Below are positions 63,798-64,000 of a DNA stretch of 64,000 bases, piece after piece. Source of the stretch: Parus major. Its lineage: Eukaryota; Chordata; Aves; Passeriformes; Paridae. Each line of letters starts with the position of its first letter. Within the stretch, counting starts at the first letter, position 1. A program made the position numbers and the translations under genes. The notes under the pieces are model-generated. The model was not told where the DNA came from and did no database searches. It saw only the letters and a list, made by a program, of their open reading frames with translations. Location of the stretch: the NCBI RefSeq assembly GCF_001522545.3, contig NC_031770.1, forward strand, positions 35,031,866 to 35,095,865, read 5' to 3'.

Positions 63798-63817
63798 ATT
63801 TAATTTTTTTTTTCCAG

Positions 63818-64000
63818 GTTGGTTGTCTTGGTTTGGAAACAGCATTGTGATTTTTGTCCTGTATAAACAAAGACATCTCCTGCAGCCTACCGACTACCTC
63901 ACATTTAACTTGGCAGTGTCAGACGCCAGTATCTCCGTGTTTGGTTATTCACGGGGCATCATTGAAATCTTCAATGTCTTCAGAGATGATGGATTCATTA
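63818..64000 (+). CDS. Opn5-type (neuropsin-like) opsin, internal exon, cut by window end
   Basis: After acceptor TTTTTTTTTCCAG the frame, with two leading bases, reads WLSWFGNSIVIFVLYKQRHL and continues through TM2 as NLAVSDASISVFGYSRGIIE to the window edge. The GN pair marks the conserved Asn of helix 1, and NLAVSD carries the conserved Asp of helix 2 of class A receptors. Helix 2 with NLA.SD.SISV.G is typical of the Opn5 group. Opn5-group members are UV/violet-sensitive or related non-visual opsins. The wording differs clearly from mammalian OPN5, so this is most likely an Opn5-like paralogue of birds and other non-mammals (Opn5L2, less likely Opn5L1). The retinal-binding lysine and all of helices 3-7 lie beyond the window. 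Confidence 0.85.

Noticed and set aside
1..64000. CRISPR arrays, operons, phage or plasmid features
   Set aside because: The direct repeats are microsatellites or two-copy duplications, and the genes are spliced vertebrate genes.

Overview
The window is vertebrate nuclear DNA, almost certainly from a bird. It has AT-rich introns and intergenic DNA, GT-AG exons, one strong CpG-island promoter, and CR1 LINE relics with the bird-type ends (ATTCTATG-like repeats and the GGTCCCTTCCAACC motif). There is no prokaryotic content. Every recognised gene lies on the plus strand.

Layout: (1) 1-9.8 kb is the 3' end of CRIM1. It holds the last four coding exons (final von Willebrand C domain, linker, transmembrane segment, cytoplasmic tail) and a long 3'UTR full of microsatellites. 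(2) 9.8-11.6 kb is a short intergenic spacer ending in a CR1 scrap. (3) 11.6-37.8 kb is a complete FEZ2 gene: CpG-island promoter, nine coding exons joining in frame to 372 codons, and two candidate poly(A) signals. (4) 37.8-63.7 kb has no recognised gene. It contains a CR1 copy on the minus strand with a 270-base assembly gap inside it, an LTR-like segment, an isolated small CpG island, microsatellites, and several exon-like open segments with good splice sites that I could not assign. (5) 63.8-64.0 kb is one exon, cut by the window edge, of an Opn5-type (neuropsin-like) opsin starting in transmembrane helix 1.

The genes do not form a pathway. CRIM1 is a membrane protein that binds BMP-type growth factors, FEZ2 is a kinesin/axon-outgrowth adaptor, and the opsin is a non-visual light receptor. 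CRIM1 and FEZ2 are also neighbours in mammals. From memory they are convergent in human, whereas here they run head to tail about 2 kb apart.

I did not find a clearly new biological system. The best leads are the unassigned exon-like segments and the CpG island between FEZ2 and the opsin, the CRIM1-FEZ2 orientation, the tandem GCGATCGC repeat in the FEZ2 promoter, and a perfect 18-bp hairpin in FEZ2 intron 8.
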